A DNA stretch of 18,286 nt from CAZOKH01 sp964580315 (GTDB taxonomy: Bacteria > Chloroflexota > Anaerolineae > Anaerolineales > Anaerolineaceae): the NCBI GenBank assembly GCA_964580315.1, contig CAZOKH010000074.1, forward strand, positions 1 through 18,286, in the 5' to 3' direction. The translations under genes were made by a program, and so were the position numbers. Below the pieces are notes generated by a model. The model was not told where the DNA came from. It saw only the letters and a program-made list of their open reading frames with translations, and did no database searches. Each line of letters starts with the position of its first letter. Within the stretch, counting starts at the first letter, position 1. Shown piece by piece: positions 16,343 to 18,286 of the stretch.

Positions 16343-16379
16343 TTTCTCGGCATCATGGACGATAATCTTTCTTCCATTG
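16343..16379 (+). repeat. spacer 28, identical to spacer 7
   Basis: Exact second copy of the spacer at 14787-14823, 21 repeat units further from the leader. Confidence 0.95.
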
Positions 16380-18286
16380 CTTTAAATAAAAAAGCCCCAT
16401 TGATGGGGATTGAAACCTGCCGTTTGTTTTCTCCATCGAGACGAACAACCCTTTAAATAAAAAAGCCCCATTGATGGGGATTGAAACGATAATGCCATGG
16501 TCAGGACGACCAATACAGACACAACTTTAAATAAAAAAGCCCCATTGATGGGGATTGAAACCCAGTAGTAGGAGTCAGGGCAAGAATAAAACCATAGCTT
16601 TAAATAAAAAAGCCCCATTGATGGGGATTGAAACACCCTTCAATCGCATTGACTACCGCTTGATTATCGCCTTTAAATAAAAAAGCCCCATTGATGGGGA
16701 TTGAAACACAATTGCGCCGCTCAACACAGGCAATCCATCATCTGCTTTAAATAAAAAAGCCCCATTGATGGGGATTGAAACTCTTTGCTGTTTTCCGAGC
16801 CGATTTGATAGTCAATCTTTAAATAAAAAAGCCCCATTGATGGGGATTGAAACTAAGTATTTCTGCACTCTCTCGTAAAGCACTCTCAATCCTTTAAATA
16901 AAAAAGCCCCATTGATGGGGATTGAAACTCGATTGCCGTTTCACCAGCAATGAACACCTGTCCGCTTTAAATAAAAAAGCCCCATTGATGGGGATTGAAA
17001 CTTGACAGCAGGTGCTTCTTTGACAGCAGGTTCAGCTTCTTTAAATAAAAAAGCCCCATTGATGGGGATTGAAACTTTATAGGACCCGAAGGTTCCATAA
17101 TCCATGATTACTTCTTTAAATAAAAAAGCCCCATTGATGGGGATTGAAACAAAGAGTAAGACAAAGCTTACGCTCGTGCTATCGGTCTTCTTTAAATAAA
17201 AAAGCCCCATTGATGGGGATTGAAACTGAGCGAGGTTTTTATCTCGACTAGCAAAGGCTATAGTCTTTAAATAAAAAAGCCCCATTGATGGGGATTGAAA
17301 CCTGGTCAGATAAACTGCCAGCATACCCTCACACGGCGACTTTAAATAAAAAAGCCCCATTGATGGGGATTGAAACTTTGTGTTGCTTCTTCAACTTGCT
17401 CTTTGACATCTTCTTTAAATAAAAAAGCCCCATTGATGGGGATTGAAACTTGTCATTCTCCTCCTTCGGAGGCCTTATAGGCCTCCTTTAAATAAAAAAG
17501 CCCCATTGATGGGGATTGAAACTGTCCATAATAAAATGAACATTCCATGGATCCCATGCTTTAAATAAAAAAGCCCCATTGATGGGGATTGAAACGACCA
17601 CCACTGTACCCATTTCCATGTTTTTTTACTACTTTAAATAAAAAAGCCCCATTGATGGGGATTGAAACTAACCTCCTCCTCGGGGGTTGTGTTATCGACA
17701 ACACTTTAAATAAAAAAGCCCCATTGATGGGGATTGAAACAATACTGCATCGGCTTTTCTCCAACAATATATACCTCCTTTAAATAAAAAAGCCCCATTG
17801 ATGGGGATTGAAACTTTAAGAGATTTTGTAATTATTTTTTCAGCAATACCAACGGCTTTAAATAAAAAAGCCCCATTGATGGGGATTGAAACCCGGTTAC
17901 ACCATCCGGCTCGCCGTCGCAGGGACGTCTTTAAATAAAAAAGCCCCATTGATGGGGATTGAAACTCAGCCTCCAACTCCGCAATCTTCTTTTCCAGTTC
18001 ATCTTCTTTAAATAAAAAAGCCCCATTGATGGGGATTGAAACTCAAACACCACTCCGTTAGGGAGGGTATTGAGCTTGAATCTTTAAATAAAAAAGCCCC
18101 ATTGATGGGGATTGAAACCAGTAACGTTACCTGCGATGGTTTCCACACCAATTTCGTCTTTAAATAAAAAAGCCCCATTGATGGGGATTGAAACTTCCAC
18201 AGACGACAAAACCTAAACGTTGGTTGTCTTTCTTTAAATAAAAAAGCCCCATTGATGGGGATTGAAACTGTCGGGTCTGGCTCCGG

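Larger units (their letters stand above)
14306..18286 (+). CRISPR. CRISPR array, 54 repeats of 37 nt, runs off the window
   Basis: I count 54 repeats, first 14306-14342, last 18232-18268, with 53 complete spacers of 34-41 nt (mean about 37) and 18 nt of a 54th spacer. All copies look identical: start CTTTAAAT, a stem CCCCA/TGGGG with loop TTGA, and the end ATTGAAAC. The 8 nt after the stem match the usual 5' handle left by Cas6 cleavage, so crRNAs should be made from the + strand. A 37-nt repeat with this stem and handle resembles those of type I-D, I-B or III systems; the subtype cannot be settled without cas genes, and none is present in the window. The absence of degenerate repeats fits a maintained array. 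Spacer n follows repeat n in the numbering used here. Confidence 0.98.

Noticed and set aside
15345..17976. Long minus-strand open frames through the array with repeated FQSPSMGLFYLK or VSIPINGAFLFK
   Set aside because: These are translations of the CRISPR repeat itself, which lacks stops in two minus-strand frames; they are not repeat proteins.
14343..18231. Overall strand bias of stop codons in spacers as proof of mRNA targeting
   Set aside because: A hand count of stop triplets over most of the spacers gave similar numbers on both strands; only individual spacers support an antisense reading.

Overview
The window looks like bacterial draft-genome sequence, probably from a Chloroflexota (Anaerolineae-like) lineage. 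This rests on the style of the genes: small double-CxxC zinc ribbons fused to membrane segments, a FecR-type surface protein, a PH-like membrane protein, mixed ATG/GTG/TTG starts behind strong Shine-Dalgarno sites, and a 37-nt CRISPR repeat ending in ATTGAAAC. That assignment is inference; no marker gene in the window proves it.

Positions 362-11948 hold nine genes on the + strand with gaps of at most about 50 nt, which look like one operon. In order they encode: a one-helix membrane protein of unknown function; a secreted FecR-domain protein; a zinc-ribbon/one-helix/beta-domain protein; a zinc-ribbon hydrophobic protein; a giant (more than 1,340 residue) membrane protein with a signal peptide, a small disulfide-type outer domain, one helix and a very long C-terminal part; a 468-residue protein ending in two zinc ribbons; a lipoprotein; a zinc-ribbon/two-helix/zinc-ribbon protein; and a zinc-ribbon/two-helix/PH-like protein. 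Seven zinc ribbons with identical C-x2-C-x10-C-x2-C spacing occur in five of the nine products. I read the cluster as an uncharacterised envelope-spanning assembly, with the outer parts (FecR protein, lipoprotein, outer domains) connected through helices to cytoplasmic zinc ribbons. I do not recognise it as any named system. The giant gene is interrupted by a 10-N assembly gap at 7169-7178.

From 12252 to 13127 a separate gene encodes a lipoprotein with a formylglycine-generating-enzyme-like (SUMF1) fold that lacks the catalytic cysteines. Beyond it lie a decayed, internally deleted IS481-like transposase on the minus strand (13153-13689) and the 3' half of a tRNA gene, probably tRNA-Asn, with its terminator (13797-13883). 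The tRNA half looks like the scar or attachment site of an integrated element.

From 14306 to the window end runs a CRISPR array of 54 apparently identical 37-nt repeats and 53 complete spacers (34-41 nt), with a promoter-bearing leader just upstream. No cas gene is present in the window. The spacer set is informative in itself: one spacer occurs twice, two spacers overlap by 13 nt and can be merged into one target, and several spacers encode the same kind of Glu-x-Pro-x-Val hexapeptide repeat on their complementary strand.
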